Origin: Atopsyche davidsoni
Taxonomy: Eukaryota > Arthropoda > Insecta > Trichoptera > Hydrobiosidae
Length of the DNA: 64,000 nucleotides
NCBI GenBank assembly: GCA_022113835.1
Contig: JAILWY010000016.1
Location: forward strand, 4,316,501-4,380,500
Direction of reading: 5' to 3'
This document shows, one piece after another, positions 35,980-49,700 of this stretch. The position numbers were made by a program, and so were the translations under genes. The number at the start of each line of letters is the position of its first letter. Positions within the stretch are counted from its first letter, which is position 1. The notes beneath the pieces were generated by a model. The model worked only from the letters and a program-made list of their open reading frames with translations, made no database searches and was not told the DNA's origin.

Positions 35980-36060
35980 ATTCACAACGTCGGGGTTCGT
36001 GATTTGCACTCACGCCACGGTTGGTAATATTTCTTTGTACAAACCACAAATTAGCCGTGT
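35980..36060 (-). repeat. Possible degraded tRNA-derived SINE
   Basis: On the minus strand, GGCTAATTTGTGGTTTGTAC (A-box-like) is followed about 30 bases on by GGCGTGAGTGCAAATCACGA, which has a B-box-like centre, and then CCCCGACGTTGTGA. The order and spacing fit a tRNA-derived SINE head, but both boxes are diverged. It is unrelated to the TGT-anticodon family above. Confidence 0.35.
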
Positions 36061-36064
36061 TAAA

Positions 36065-39000
36065 CTATTTTCTCTCCAAAATATTTTTTTTTGCGAATGC
36101 TTTGTTATACTCGTATTATATTTCTCATGGCTAGGTTTTCATTTTTTAAATACATTTTCATAGCATTATATATTACTTATTCGATACTTTAAAGTGTTCA
36201 TTATTATTCACTTAGTGTACACATAAACAAAACAGCCCGCGGCCCAGAACTGTGGTCATTACTCGTACCCTTGAAATTCCACGTGGGTAAGTTTCTAGCA
36301 TCAATTATTTCATATAACATGGGGCACTTGAGATAGGCTCAAGTATTTTTCAAACAACTCCCGCCCGCCCGCACTTGGCATTATTTAAGCCGTCTAGTTT
36401 ATCGTACAAGCTTTTAGACCTTCTCCCGTAATTAATTGCTTTTAAAACGCTTTCTACGTGAAAACAATCACCTCTAATAGCCCAGCACATTTCGGCTGCT
36501 TTGCGTGAATCGCTTTTTTTTTTCTTTTCGTATTTAAGTGCTCGTTGACGCTTGATTTTATATTTACTGCGAGCTTTTATAGAGCGGACTGTTTGTATGA
36601 AATAAGGATGAATTGTTAATTTTTTTTCAACTTGCTTTTCAAACCGAACATTATTTTACAAGATGATTACAAACTTGTTATAACCATTTTAACTTGGTAT
36701 TCATTACTATATAGAGCACTAAATATTAAAAAAACTTTTTTTTTATGAAGTAGCATATGTATTTCTTGAACCCTATAGAAGCCGCGTTGAAATTTCATGA
36801 AATGAGTGTTGTAATTAATAAATGAACTATTTGACATCACAAATTTATTTGATTGTGGGAATTTTCAAATGTTCCTTTTTACTTATTTTTTTGTTTAACG
36901 TATCGATATAAATGACGGTAATTTTTTTATATCAGTGTATATTGTTTCTTTGAATGGATTGTTTTATCTTGAACAAAATCTCCAGTACAGAATAATTAAA
37001 ATACAACACGTGTCCGTTTCTCATTGTTGACAAAATTGACATTCATCAATTGGTTATTCTTCAGTAACTTCCGCTGCATAGGAATCCTTATGAATACCGC
37101 ATATGAAAAACGCATCTTTTATTCAAGCGCATAATTTTATACAAACGTTTTCAGCGCTGATTCAGACATAACATTATCACAATCACTTTTAAACCGACGA
37201 CGTAATTTTCTCGCTCTTCCCGGTCGTTATTACTTTTAAATCAACTGATCAAGTTATTGAACTAATTCTGTAACCCAGTTTCAGAATTTCAGATATTGCA
37301 AGGCGTGCAATAAATTTTGCAAACTTCCCACTCAATAAGCACAATCAATTATGTAAATTGTAATTGATAGTGTAACAATCAAATCGTCCGTTATGGTATT
37401 TTTTATACTTAATTACATGATTTAAAGCACTAAGTCACTGTACGTTTTAATTAATTTGAAATTAATTAGCTTTCAGTATAAAAATAGTTTTATCGTTAAT
37501 TATACAATGAAGTCATTTTTACACAAAGGAATCTCACGATAATTATTTTATGTTTTCATTTTTTTGCTCTTTTTTTTAGAATAACAGTTACTATACTAAA
37601 AATGGAATTATCATCACTGTAGTTTAGTATTTTTTTTTCTTCAAAAAAAACAGTTGTTCTCCTGTTCTCAAATGGTTTTAAATTCACATTCGTGGAAATT
37701 ATCGATACGATCTTAAAATTACACGTTTACAATTGAAACTGACGCCGAACTAATACTTCCGAGGAAGTTCTTTTTGAAAGTAGATAAGGTCGAAGGGAGT
37801 TGTAGACATTTCAAATAAAAGCCTCCACTGAAATATATTCGAGTTAATGATATCACGAACGCATCTTACTTTTTACCCAAGCAGACACCCCCATCGCGTT
37901 TTAATCGTGTAGGGCGCGCGTTCGGGCCATTTATCACGGAGGATCAGAGCTTATTAAAGCAGTACTAGAAACAATCGATTCCCATCGAGCCTTTTTCCCC
38001 CGCTCCCTCACGCGTCGTTTCGTTCAATAGATTGAGTAATCTTTTGAATAATTCAATCCTCCTTACTAGAGTCGCAGTGCCGCACAGCCGGCGGCTCATC
38101 TGCCTTCTTGAATACGAATCTTCCCCGTCGGATTATGACCGCTGCCTGCTCGCACCCGTACGGCTGTTGATATCGTTTTTTACAGCCGAAATTCAAATAC
38201 TCGGGATAATTTGTGAATTCCCAAAGTTTGGATCGTTGAATATTTCAAGCACCTTTAAATTAATTCGACCTCTCAAGACCGCCTTACAGCCCCTCAATAT
38301 CCGCACGAATTACTGCCGTGCTTTATGGAATATTATTTTTTTGATATTCACGTGTTGTGTAAAAACGCTAACGGTAGGAATTAACGGACTACCGAACATA
38401 CCCACACAAAAACGTTACATGATATATTTAGTACTTGACTTCTCTTCTTAAGTATAAAATGGTTTAAATAATAATTTATTGATAATAGATTCAAAATAAT
38501 CATTGAAACATTATTTTAGTCTTCGCTTTTGTTGAAATGTGTTTTTTCTGCCTTTATAATTTCTAAACATCAAAAAATAATCTCTATTTCTATCCAATTA
38601 CTTGTTTTTGTTTCATCGCATAGCATCGCACTTAATTTCAATGAATATTCAAAGTTATTGTTCAAGGAAATTTTCAATTCAAACCAGCAGTCTACCTGAT
38701 CGTGCAGTTTCGTGAAGATCGTGAAGTTTTTCGTTTTTTTGGCAACTCCTCTTTAATATTAATCACGTTAGTTTTATCGTGCACATATGTCAAATGTCGG
38801 GGGCCTTGAATGTCGTGTTTGCTGTGTCCATATTTCACAGAAAGGTTAAAATATCTTGCTATTCTTACATATTGCAAGTTCTATATTCTTCACGCGGGAC
38901 TGCTGGCAGTTTTCAGTTTACATAAGTTAACAGAACCAATACAACAGCTTCAATAGTGTATCTTATCTAAAATTCTGTTTAATGATCTAGTCATTTTTCG

Positions 39001-40455
39001 TTAGATACAAATCAACACTAGTTTCGCAAAAAGGCGCATCATATTTTGCATTTGTGTCGTAAATGCGTTTGAAAATGCGTTGTCACTAGTTGTAGCAAGG
39101 TCGAAAAAAATCACTTCCTTATACTCTTTCAATTATTATATTACGTTAGAATTTTTTTTTCGCTAATATCACTCGCAAGACCTGTCAACTTTTTACACTA
39201 TGATCACTCAGAACTATTAGAATGACCGTGTTATATTTTATAATATAAATCTAATGTATATACTACATTAGAACAATTTTTGATAATGCTTCAATGCAAT
39301 ATTTTTCTCAGCCCACACTGTACTGCGGTAGCTTCTCGCCGCTTGCGCGTACTTTGTGCGACTTTGCCCTCCCCTGACCAGCTACAACGCGAGGCCGCGT
39401 TGAGTTACAGCGTCGATAAAATCAGAACGAAAACATATTTTAGTTGTAACCAAAGGCTGCGAACAATGACCTTCCTTAGTGTTTGTTGCTCCCTCCCGGG
39501 CCTCCTCAGCTAGAGCGGCGACTCTTCCCTCCCCGGTGGCGGTGCGAGAGTATCGACCCCCCCCGGCCCGGGAAAATAAATTCCCGGCCGTACAAATTGA
39601 ATCATCTTCTTTCTGTTTGCCGGCACTCCTTGCTGCTAATACGACATAATGCCCGAAGCTCCGCCGGCGGGCTCTCCCATTCCGCGATTGAACTTTAAAG
39701 TTTGAGGCTCCTCCGAATAGCTGGACATTTGTGAGAGCTCTCCGCAATGGGTGGCTTCGCATTTTGCACGTGTTATTAAATTTCTTATTGCTGTTTATGC
39801 TTTTTCGCAACTGTTTTCTTTTTACATCTCTAAATGCTTGTTCCTTATATTTTATTTTCATTTCATTATTTCTTGTAATTCAAGGCATTATCGATGAGCA
39901 ATCAATTAAGATAAATGATAGAGACGCTGTGTTCAGATAAAATTTAAAAATAAATATTTGAAGTAATTTTCGACTTTTTTATTTGTTTATGGAACTATTT
40001 TAGCCGACTTTCTAGGTTAGTATTTTTTTTTTTACAAAATGTATTTATAAATAAAAAAGATTTATTGATTCTGTCAAAAATAAACAGTATATTCATGTCA
40101 ATAGTAAGTTCAACAAATATATATTTTTAAACGACCATAGTAAACTTTTTTTTTTATTTTTAGAGACACTGGCATTTTTTAGTGCCATTTATTCAAGAAG
40201 ATCGCCCAGCTCGTAATCTTTCGGTAACACCCCTCCATAAAAGTAATTCTTCTATATTAATTTCAGCTGAAAAGCTGAGCTGAGTAATGAGGCCACTTCT
40301 CGGCGCGGTTGGACCTCAACAATAGGCGGGACTCCCTCGCCTAGAACAAAAACTTAACGATAACGCGGGCCGCCCGGTCGCTCGGAAACTCGGCTCGATT
40401 GGGAACGCCGCACTCCTAATCGCCGCTTTAATGTAACGGAACTATTCCAATTAAT
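36065..40455. other. Non-coding stretch with GC-rich blocks
   Basis: No supported gene. GC-rich blocks lie at about 37880-38160, 39310-39700 and 40290-40450. Long frames cross them (38032-38451 plus, 139 codons; 39382-39861 minus, 159 codons), but neither has a domain and other frames overlap the minus one. A hairpin CGGCC-GGGAA with TTCCCGGCCG lies near 39564-39590. Confidence 0.3.
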
Positions 40456-40457
40456 AA

Positions 40458-40486
40458 CCAAGTGCTCGAATCTTTTCAGGTAATAT
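40458..40486 (+). other. Weak candidate recursive splice site
   Basis: GAATCTTTTCAG joins GTAATA at 40479/40480, with a branch-like TTAATAAC about 27 bases upstream. The pyrimidine tract is short. Confidence 0.25.
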
Positions 40487-40489
40487 AAT

Positions 40490-43400
40490 CACGACTCCTG
40501 CGACGCTGGTTTGTCGGTATGATCCAGCAATTGTACCAGGTTGTTAAGGATGATTATGTGATTTCTTGGGTGCTTGGACTCTCTTCGGGGATTTCTTTTA
40601 ATTTTTTTCATTCGAGCGCACCATTTCGAGTTGCACCAAACTAGCACCCGGGAGCAACAGCACTCCTTAAATGAGTCAGGTTTTTAAGTTTTCACGCCAA
40701 GTGCTTCGCACAGGCGAAAGAGTTCACAGACATATACTATCGTAACTTCTAGCTATTCGGATATGCATATTTGTCAATTAATAAGGAAAATATAATTAAA
40801 GTTTTGTTTAGGAGTTTATTATGGGATTTTATTCGACCCTTAACCAAAAGAAAGCGTCAAGTACACTTTTAAATAAGTATATTGCCTCATAACAATCTAT
40901 AAACTTATTTTTTTTTTAATCATAAAAAAGGATTTATACTTTTTTCTTCAAAAATCTGCTGACTACACGATATATATATTTTACTCCGTGAAACAATAGA
41001 AAAAAAGACATTTTCTAACCCCGATTGCACGTTTTTTTCTGACTTCTATAACGACTTAGGGGATGAGAAGAATTTAAGCCTTAATAGCCCCAACAAATTG
41101 AATACATTGAAGATTTTGCTTTGTAACTACTTCTGATTTCTTTATCCTCCACACACGACACACGAAGCTCGCACCCTGTAAGATTTTTTTACTACAACTT
41201 ACTATTAATTCGGAAATCTAAACAATCACCTGTGATATATTCACCTGACGTTAACTGGCATCTTGAATGTTTGATGACTCCTAAACTTTCTTTACGTCTA
41301 TTTAATTATTCACCGTTTCATTTCTCTTGCAAAATACCTACACGTTAATCCTTGTATTGATTCCATATACGATAAATATTTTTCCGAAGTATATAAATAT
41401 GAATTTCGCTTTTAAAATGTCTGTATTTTTTTTTAATTTACGTTACGGGGCATTGCCAGAGGCTTGGCCGTGCCAGGTATATTAAAAAAATCCCATAATA
41501 AATATAAATAATGCATACCCAAATGTATCTGCATTGCAAATCCCGTAACTTTTCAAAAGATGAAAAACCCACCAAAATTAAACCATGTGCATTAGGGGTG
41601 GTATACTTTTCAATGTATCAACCTGCCGCCATCGGTGCCACTCTATTGTGTATCGCTGAACAAAAGGCGCCGTAAATAAAGGGCGCATGCCTCGGCGTCC
41701 CGCCAGCGCCGCTCCATCGCCATTCCTTGTCAAAAGGGCTCCGGTCACAGCCCTTCGCTATTTATGGTGTCTCTGGTCGCCATTCTTCCTGCCCTCCATG
41801 CCGGCACTAATAAAAGAGCGCACAGCGAGACGCCCTGCAGATCTTAGCTAGGCGAGCTCTTCTTACAAAGGACGCCATTCCACAAAACGTATCGGTATCT
41901 TACATATGCTAAATATGCCTGAAAACTTAACATGTTGATCTTTTGATGAATCTTTTAAAATTGGCAGTTTTGTTTTTTGTTTCTCATTTTATTCATACAT
42001 TGTATGTTAAGATACGAAAACTCCTATCACCTTAGCTATTTCTCGTTTGACTTCAAATCATTTGTATTTTGCTATGGTCACTATCCCATTTACGAGTCCT
42101 TCTATGATACATTTCATACACGAAACGGCAAAGCAATTTTTGAAAAATTTCATGAATCTGAAGAATAAGAACAATGTCTATTTTTAATGCAGACGATGAT
42201 GTAATGTATTTCATAATCAACATTTTAGTGCTGAGGGGCGCGGTTCAGAAGCTTCTGATTTATGTTGATTTCAATCTTGTTAATTCCTCGCGGCAGCAGC
42301 TTTAGGAAAGCGCCACGTAAAAACATATTTTCGTGAGTTCTCTTCATTAAATCTTACCTTCCTGGTGTACCCTGGAGGAAGTTTGCTGTTATTTTCCCTC
42401 GGAGGTGGCCTAACCTAACCGCCCTTCTTATCTCGGGGTGGGCGTTATATTGAATCATGGCCTCCCGGAGCTCTATTTATTGCCGCCCCTACATTTCTAT
42501 CCACCCCGTGACTGGAACACTTTGCTTTGATTTATCTTCCTCATCGATCCGCGGGCATGACCATTATCATGTTGATGTTGCTGAAATGAGCAATGATTTA
42601 TGGTGGTTAATTGTTTATACCTTTCACTATATCCACCCATCTCCGATTTACCCCATGGATTTCCTGAAACGTGCGTACATAACTTGGTATTAATTTGTGT
42701 AAGTGTATTCTAAAGCACCTGAATATTGCAAACGTATTCCGAAATACATCCTTCGACTGATCAGCCATAACTGATATGAATACAACCCATAATTTAAAAC
42801 ATAATCATATGAAGCTTTATTTTAATATTGTATAATTTAATATAATGCACTTTTTAACTGTAGGTGCTCACTCGGGGCAAGTCGGCATTTATAATGGTCA
42901 CATTCGCATTTAAAATTAACCACATATGATTATACTGAAAAGACTGGTTTCGTCTACAAGTGCCTGTCATGTTCAGGCAAAATAAAATCTGACAGGAAAA
43001 TAAAGAGAATTTGATGTGTCTCAATTTGCTTTAGTATTTAATTTTTTTTTTAGTTGTCAGTATTAAAAAAAAATCAAAATCGCAAAAGTCTTTATACCAA
43101 AACCTCACATTTACAATGTCAAAAAAGGTAGCAAATTTTATTTAAAAAAAGGGTTACATTCGCGAATCCGCATTATTTCTTTGGCAAGGGTACGGAATAA
43201 ACTCAATTAAAAATATTCATGTGATTCAGCTCATTAGGGGCGCGGGTGATTATCGCAATCCTTTTTGCTCGTTCCACGGCGGCGGGACTCCGGCAGCGCC
43301 TCTCGCAGTGACCTACTAACACCCCGTCACGACTAATCCCTGGCATTTAAATATTTGTAACATTACGAAGGGTACCCGCCCCCGGGAGCGCCCCCGACCC

Positions 43401-43540
43401 TCAGCCTGTCCGACGGTGTCGTGTCAGCTTGACGAAGTCGCCCCGATTTTCGTGTAACGCGAGCCCATCCTTCAGGTAGCCTAACAATCGTTCTCGCGTA
43501 ATCCCACTATAGTTGGTTTGATTTCGTGTTGTGTAAAATC
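40490..43540. other. Non-coding stretch with GC-rich blocks
   Basis: No supported gene. GC-rich blocks lie at about 41620-41860 and 43240-43480, and a smaller one at 42230-42470. CAG|GTAGCC at 43471/43472 follows a poor pyrimidine tract. Confidence 0.3.
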
Positions 43541-43542
43541 TA

Positions 43543-43562
43543 ATATATATATATATATATAT
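43543..43562. repeat. (TA)10 microsatellite
   Basis: A run of ten alternating dinucleotides. Confidence 0.9.
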
Positions 43563-43776
43563 TTCCTTTGTTTATTTTATTCAGCTGTGCTCAGCCATTC
43601 GCAATTCTCAATATTAAATATACAAATATTCAATATTTCGAAAAATTTTATTTACATCATAGTCATACCTAAATTGAAATATTTTTACTTTTACCCGTCA
43701 CATTTGTTCAAACAAACATACTTTATTTTATATTAATTTTGTATTGTATTAAATGTGTTTTTTTTTTTAATAGCAC

Positions 43777-44096
43777 TACAGTAATACCCCGCTCTAGCGA
43801 CGAACGCGAATTTCAAATTTCGCGTTAAAATGCCTCGCATTACGCGAATTTCTTATTTTAAGAATGTGTATGAACATAATGTAGTCATTGACTTCTCTTA
43901 ACAATTAATAACAGCGTTGGGTGCTATGAACGTATTTTACAAGAACGTGAAAGAAACGCTGCCCTAATGACAATAGATGTATTTTTCAGTAAAAATAACA
44001 TGTAATACTGCATAAAGTGTTCTTAGAATTGAAGTGATTGATTCAAATGATTCGTATTTTTTTGTATCCCTCGCGTAAAGCGGGATATTACTGTAC
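43777..44096. mobile_element. Tc1/mariner-superfamily MITE (pogo/Tigger-like), 316 bp
   Basis: TA duplications at 43777-43778 and 44095-44096 bracket an element (43779-44094) with terminal inverted repeats CAGTAATACCCCGCTCTAGC and, from the right, CAGTAATATCCCGCTTTACG. The CAGT start, the CCCGCT...CGCGA type of end and TA target sites fit pogo/Tigger-like elements. A sub-terminal CGCGAATTT motif recurs near the left end. There is no transposase. The good terminal match suggests a fairly recent or well-kept copy. Confidence 0.85.
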
Positions 44097-44099
44097 TTG

Positions 44100-46690
44100 T
44101 TTAATTGCATTTGAATAAAATTCTAAAATAAAATGAAGGCATTTCAAAGCATTATTCTACTTTGTTTCATAAATGACCCGTTTCGACAGGATATAAAAAA
44201 AGCGATAGCACCTTTCACCGATATTGAGTATCAGAAATAGTTTATCACTATAATCGCTTTTTTCTGCAACACAGGCATAGGTGTCGCCTGGTAAATTCCA
44301 CGGGAGATCCCGGGCCCGGCACTAAATCTCCTGCTCGGAAATTATCTGCCGTTGACACCTCGCACCGCCGCCGCGCATCACAATCAGCGGCTCGGCCCCC
44401 CCCGCCGGGTCTCGTCCCGGGCCCGAGTATTTCCCCACCCTGTATATTTGCTAGTTTTGGCCGTCGTTAGTTTGTCCTCTTGGAGTAATCGCTTCGGCTC
44501 CGTGTTTGAATCGTTATTTATTGGGTTCGTCTGCAGTATAAATCCTGTCTGTTTTCAATTTTCCTTTATTTTGAGTTATTTAGTACTGTGTTCTGAAACC
44601 AATGTATAATAATATATAAATATATATACTAAACATGTTTTCAGTTCAGATCGACACAGTTTTTACTATCCATCAAAAATAAAATTGGCAATGATATCAG
44701 GTTGCTGTGTCCTGTTCGTTCACCTTGCTGTATGCGTCATACAAATAACCCAATATTACATTTAAGCTTTGAACTTTATTTATTTTTAATTAAAATATTA
44801 TTACGTTCCATAATACTCATCGTTCATATTGACATAATTTAGAGTTTATAATGTTTGTCGATATTTAATTAAAAATAAATAAATTATAGAATATACTTGA
44901 CAATAAATCTTTTGACCTTTATATCCTAAAAACTACTTTAAAAAAAATTATTTTAGCTCTCAAATTCTTTTTAAAAATACACAAGTATAGCATTCATAAT
45001 ACGAGTAATTCCACGGGTCATTCTAAGGTTGTAGTCGTTGCTTTTTGGTCCAGAGTATTATGTATACTGCCATTTATATTTCTCATTGACCTCCAATTTG
45101 TTTTTCGTAGTTCTCTTATGATTATTTCTGTATTAAATCAATAAGATTATAATTCAAAATTGAGCGAAATACCCTAATAGCCATTCTACATACACCACAT
45201 TTTCAGAGTACATAAAATGACTACCCTGCGTTTCACGTCAAAGTGTTTTCATACAAATTCGTCCGTTGAATGAGCAGATCCCGGGGGAGTGCTTAGCGCA
45301 GTCCAAGCGCTCGCCCCTTCGTTACCAGCCCGCGAGATGCGATGTGAATGGTCCCACCCTTAAGGCATTTCCTTGCTCACTTGCAGAAATTAATCTCGCG
45401 AGGGGTGAAGTCTTGGGTTTCTTACATTAGGGGATGCTGTCTCGCTTTAGCGCGTCTTGTATTTATGCTATGTTTATTTACATAGCATTAGTTTGGTGTA
45501 GCAAATTTATTTTTAATTGTTAGTTTAAATTCATGCATTGTAAATACGCTTTGAAACAAAAAACTGATTGCCAATATTGAAACGTACTTTTTGTATTTAT
45601 TTATTGAGTAGATTTTTCATGAAACTACGTCAAATAAACTTTGTCTATCGTTTTCATTTTTTTTATATACAATCATATCCTGCATGCTCGTCGATTCGAA
45701 ACTTGTTAAATTAATTTTGTGATAGCTTTATTGTACCGGAAATGAAACAGGCGTCTTTATGAATCGCTTTTGCATAATTTCAAATTAAATTCATATGATT
45801 TAGCTACTATGTGAACTGTTTTATACCAACGTTTATTTTGTTTCAACCAGCAATACTAATATAGCAGTAATATTTATGAGTGAAATTTATGTATTTCGCA
45901 TGAGCGAAATCTTATTCACATTTTCTATGTTTTTCGCCATTAGATTATTCATTATCATTAAGTCCGAATTAGGAATAATATCATCGCATTTAATCGGGAA
46001 AGGCAACTTTTTTTTGCAAGTTAATTCATAAAACATTTCGAGCTCTTGTTCTCTCATCCCTCAGATAAATCTATTTTAAATTACGAATGTTACATTATTC
46101 GACTTAATATATATTTATGAGTCATTTTTCACCGGATTATCTTTTCCCTCTCTCCAGTTCCCGTACAGCCTAAAAAGCTCTGCGCGTCCCGTTTGCAAGA
46201 AGCTTTCGGCGTGGAAACGGAGCTTTTTGCTTTAATCTTTACTTGCGCGTTCTTACCTGTATTTGATACGTGTTCACGTGTACGGAGTCTCGCGTTAATT
46301 CCTGAATAAACCGGAGCCTTACCTGGCTGATTAGTTTGTACGGAGCTGTGCGTTCTAGGCTGCAATAAAAGTCGACCTCCCTTTACCTGTTTCTTATTCA
46401 AATTAATTAAATAAGAGATATGCATCTGAATAACAGTCGCTTCTGCTTTTTAAAACAATTGTTTTTTTCTTTTATCCGTTGCGAGAATTTTAATTTCCTG
46501 AATAAAATTTGATCTGATTCTGTTGTAGCAAAAATGAATTAATTTTTATCAAGATTCACCTTTAGGGGTACACCGTAAACCAAACCGAGATGAAGATCAT
46601 TCATTTCTACAAATTCGAATGAATTTTTCTTCACAATCATTGCAATAAACTAAATAAATGAACAGTGTTGGTTATTTTCATTTTAATTTA
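44100..46690. other. Non-coding stretch with GC-rich blocks
   Basis: No supported gene. A GC-rich block at about 44280-44460 includes CGGCCCCCCCCGCC, and another lies at 45260-45370. A 98-codon minus-strand frame at 46129-46425 has no recognised domain but contains three strong 5' splice-site matches (CAG or CCAG followed by GTAA) at about 46256, 46322 and 46386. Confidence 0.3.
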
Positions 46691-46696
46691 TCTTTG

Positions 46697-46785
46697 TAGC
46701 CTTCTTCTTCGGGTGCCTCTCAATAGAAGTTGGCGACCAACTTACTGAGCATATACTTATGCTGAGCCAGTGTTCGTGGTTTTTT
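46697..46785 (-). pseudogene. LINE 3'-end fragment, same family as 7058-7600
   Basis: The minus strand reads RTLAQHKYMLSKLVANFY, a stop, then EAPEEEG. This aligns with LVRLAQDRNMFEEMVTNL of the fragment at 7058-7600 and corresponds to the last residues of the LINE reverse transcriptase protein. Only this short tail is kept. A T run and unrelated sequence begin at about 46786. Confidence 0.6.
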
Positions 46786-46789
46786 TTTT

Positions 46790-49700
46790 TTGGGAGAATA
46801 GTGCAGTGGGTCTCCGGGATTTTTTTACACCAAATTTTATAGCCAATAACTGATGATATTCCATAATGCCTCAGTTGACTACATTTTCTGTAGGTTTATC
46901 AATTATTTCTAAGTACTATTACTTACTTTAATCTATTAACAGAAATTGGCTTGAATTAACTGAAATTTTTCAAAGAATATTATGAAAATCAAGTACATAT
47001 TTACGTTAATCTATTAGAGTACGAATTACAAATGGAATTCAAATAATTGTACGTATCAAATTTGTTTGAGCCTCTCGTAGTTGTCCGCGGATTAAATTCG
47101 TTCTATTGTGTTATTCTTAATGTATTTTCTCGGCATTTCCGAAATTCAGGAGCGCGCTCCCCGCTCGCTTCTTAAGTGGGGTATAATTCAAATATTTATC
47201 GATTCAATGCGGCACCCGAGCACATAAGTAACCTGACTCAACATATTTAGTCATCCCGAGCGTCCCCTACGCCTCGCGCCGCGGCCCCGTCCCACGCGAA
47301 AATTTTCAATTTCCTCCAAGAGGCCCCGAATTCACCGAAGGGTCCCGCGCATCCGCAGGGCGAGTCTCGCGTGCCCCGCCGCGGTAAATAACTGCCTCCG
47401 TAATCACTCACGTCGCCTTTGTCAAAAGCGAAAAAGAAAAAAAAACATTCCTCAAATTGGAACAAGCGGGTGCAATTTCCTAGTTCTAATGATTAGTGTA
47501 TTTGGAGACGTAGAAAACTTATTGAAGAGACTTTTCAAAAATGCCATAGTCAGCCATCGTTGTTACTGTCGAAATTCCAGTGCTTGTACGAACCTAGCAT
47601 ATATATTTTTTATTTAAATTTTTCTACCTAGAAAAATAAAGCAGATTATTTATGTACAAGTAATGTATTTTTGTTATCCAGTTTTCTTTGACTTGTAAAC
47701 AGGACACTCTTAAATAAATACTTTGTCAAACTTTACAAGAGTGTTCATAGTAATATCAGAACTTATCACAGTCGTTTATTAAGTAACATGATAAGAAAAT
47801 TAGTTAAGTAATTAGACTTTTATGAAGCATTTCTCTTTTAAAGTTAGTTTATTATCACTGGTAAAGTAAAACAACGCAATTATTTATTAAAATTAAAATA
47901 TGTTTTTGCTTATGCTTTTATTTGAAGCGTTTCTTCAAAGAATTGGTGACTCGAATTGAGACTTTGAGAATTGAAAATTTTCAATTCGTATTGAGGTGCG
48001 CCTTTGTTCTTTGGGGGATTTTATTGTTTTTTTTATTGCCTCACGTGTAGTAATGTTAATAGCCCTCGTAGAACACCACTCAGTATTAGTTCTCAACCCC
48101 TTCAATTTGGCTTTATATATACATATGAATGCCAGTTGACCGTTTTTCGGTTATTTAAGCGACATGTTAACACGATAAAAACTCAAGAAAAATTACGAAC
48201 AGGCAATCGATACAAGCGTTTTCTCGGCAAAAGGATTTTTAAGTTGAGATGTCTTCTGTGGTTACATATGATATCAAAAGTAAACTGAACTTTAAATTAT
48301 GACATATCTTAGACGAAATCATAGGCAAGTCTGTTAGTTGATTCAATATTTCTAAACATCAAAATAATTATACGCGTCAAACAAAAAGCATGTTTTAGTA
48401 TATTATATATATTAGTATATTTGCTCTCGATTGTGTGGAATGATTGTAAAGTGAACTATTGTAGATATGAATCACGTATTGGTACGTGACCACCCATTTC
48501 CAATAATCACAGCTGCTTTTAACTGTGCAGTGTCCTGAATGCACTCCCTTTGCAACAATCCATTTCCTGTGTGAACAAGTATCATTGTTGCCATAAATTA
48601 TTTTTGTAAATATTTAAAAGAGTAGAGCTCGTGCTGCGCCCCTTTTCAGTGTCTCATATAAAAATAAGCCACACGGCGACGCTCCCTTCGATAGTGTTCC
48701 GATAACTGTTCCCCACGCGGCCCTGCACATTGCCGGGGCGGACTAAGCGCCCTCGTCGTACACACGATAGCCGGCCCGGAAGTGGCGCGGGTGTGCCTTT
48801 ATTAGCGGATGACATTTCCGGCCGACATTTGCCGCTCTGCTGGTCCCACTCCTCCGCGCCCCCCTGGGCCTCCCGCTCGCACCCCCTCGACTTTTCCACT
48901 TTTTACGCTTGATATTAGTGAGACATTACTGTTAAGTAGGATTTTTGATAATAATATCATATCTTTATCTCTTTATCTATTTCTATGCAACCTTCGCAAT
49001 TTTCCATTAATAAACACAATATTACTGTAATTTTGTCATATGGTCGTTATCAATGCAAATGTAAAATGAATCAACATAATTTTCATGTCCTTGAAATATC
49101 GACATTTAACGCTGATCCGCAAATTATTTAAAATATCTATATTTTCTTATATGATACAAGTAAAACATACCTTTTTAAATTAAATTGCATATGTTCCTCG
49201 TTAAAATTATGTGAGGCAGACGTTGTTAAATTGACAAAGCTGTATGTACTTAATAATAAGTGTTTGATAAATGAATCGCTGTAAATTTTACACAGTACAC
49301 TTGTTAGTATCTATTAACAGCATAATTTTGCCTTTGGTAGATATGTATCAGGAATAAGTCTTCCCGTTTCTCACGCTTTATATAGGCGTTATAAGCATTC
49401 ATTATATCTGTATAATGTTCGAGCCGACCGAGCAAAAACTTATGTTAGTGGAAAATTAATTTATTTTATGAAAGTGCATGAAGTAGAAACCTGTAATTTT
49501 ATACCAAATAAATTCCTACACAACACCTTTACCGTTTAATTATGTCTATGTATTTGAATATATTATCATAATTAAGATTTTGTATACACGTCTTCGTCGA
49601 TTCGTGTTTTTTGTGCAAAGGTAAAATATAAACGCTGCAAGTAGATAAGATACTGTCCCTCGAATTGAGATGTTGTGTAATGACGTAATGATCATAAATT

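Noticed and set aside
38032..38451. 139-codon plus-strand open frame
   Set aside because: No recognisable domain, no start or splice context; partly over a GC-rich block.
39382..39861. 159-codon minus-strand open frame
   Set aside because: Lies over a GC-rich block with other open frames overlapping it; openness is explained by composition.
43460..43480. CAG|GTAGCC as a ratchet site
   Set aside because: Poor pyrimidine tract and weak donor inside a GC-rich block.
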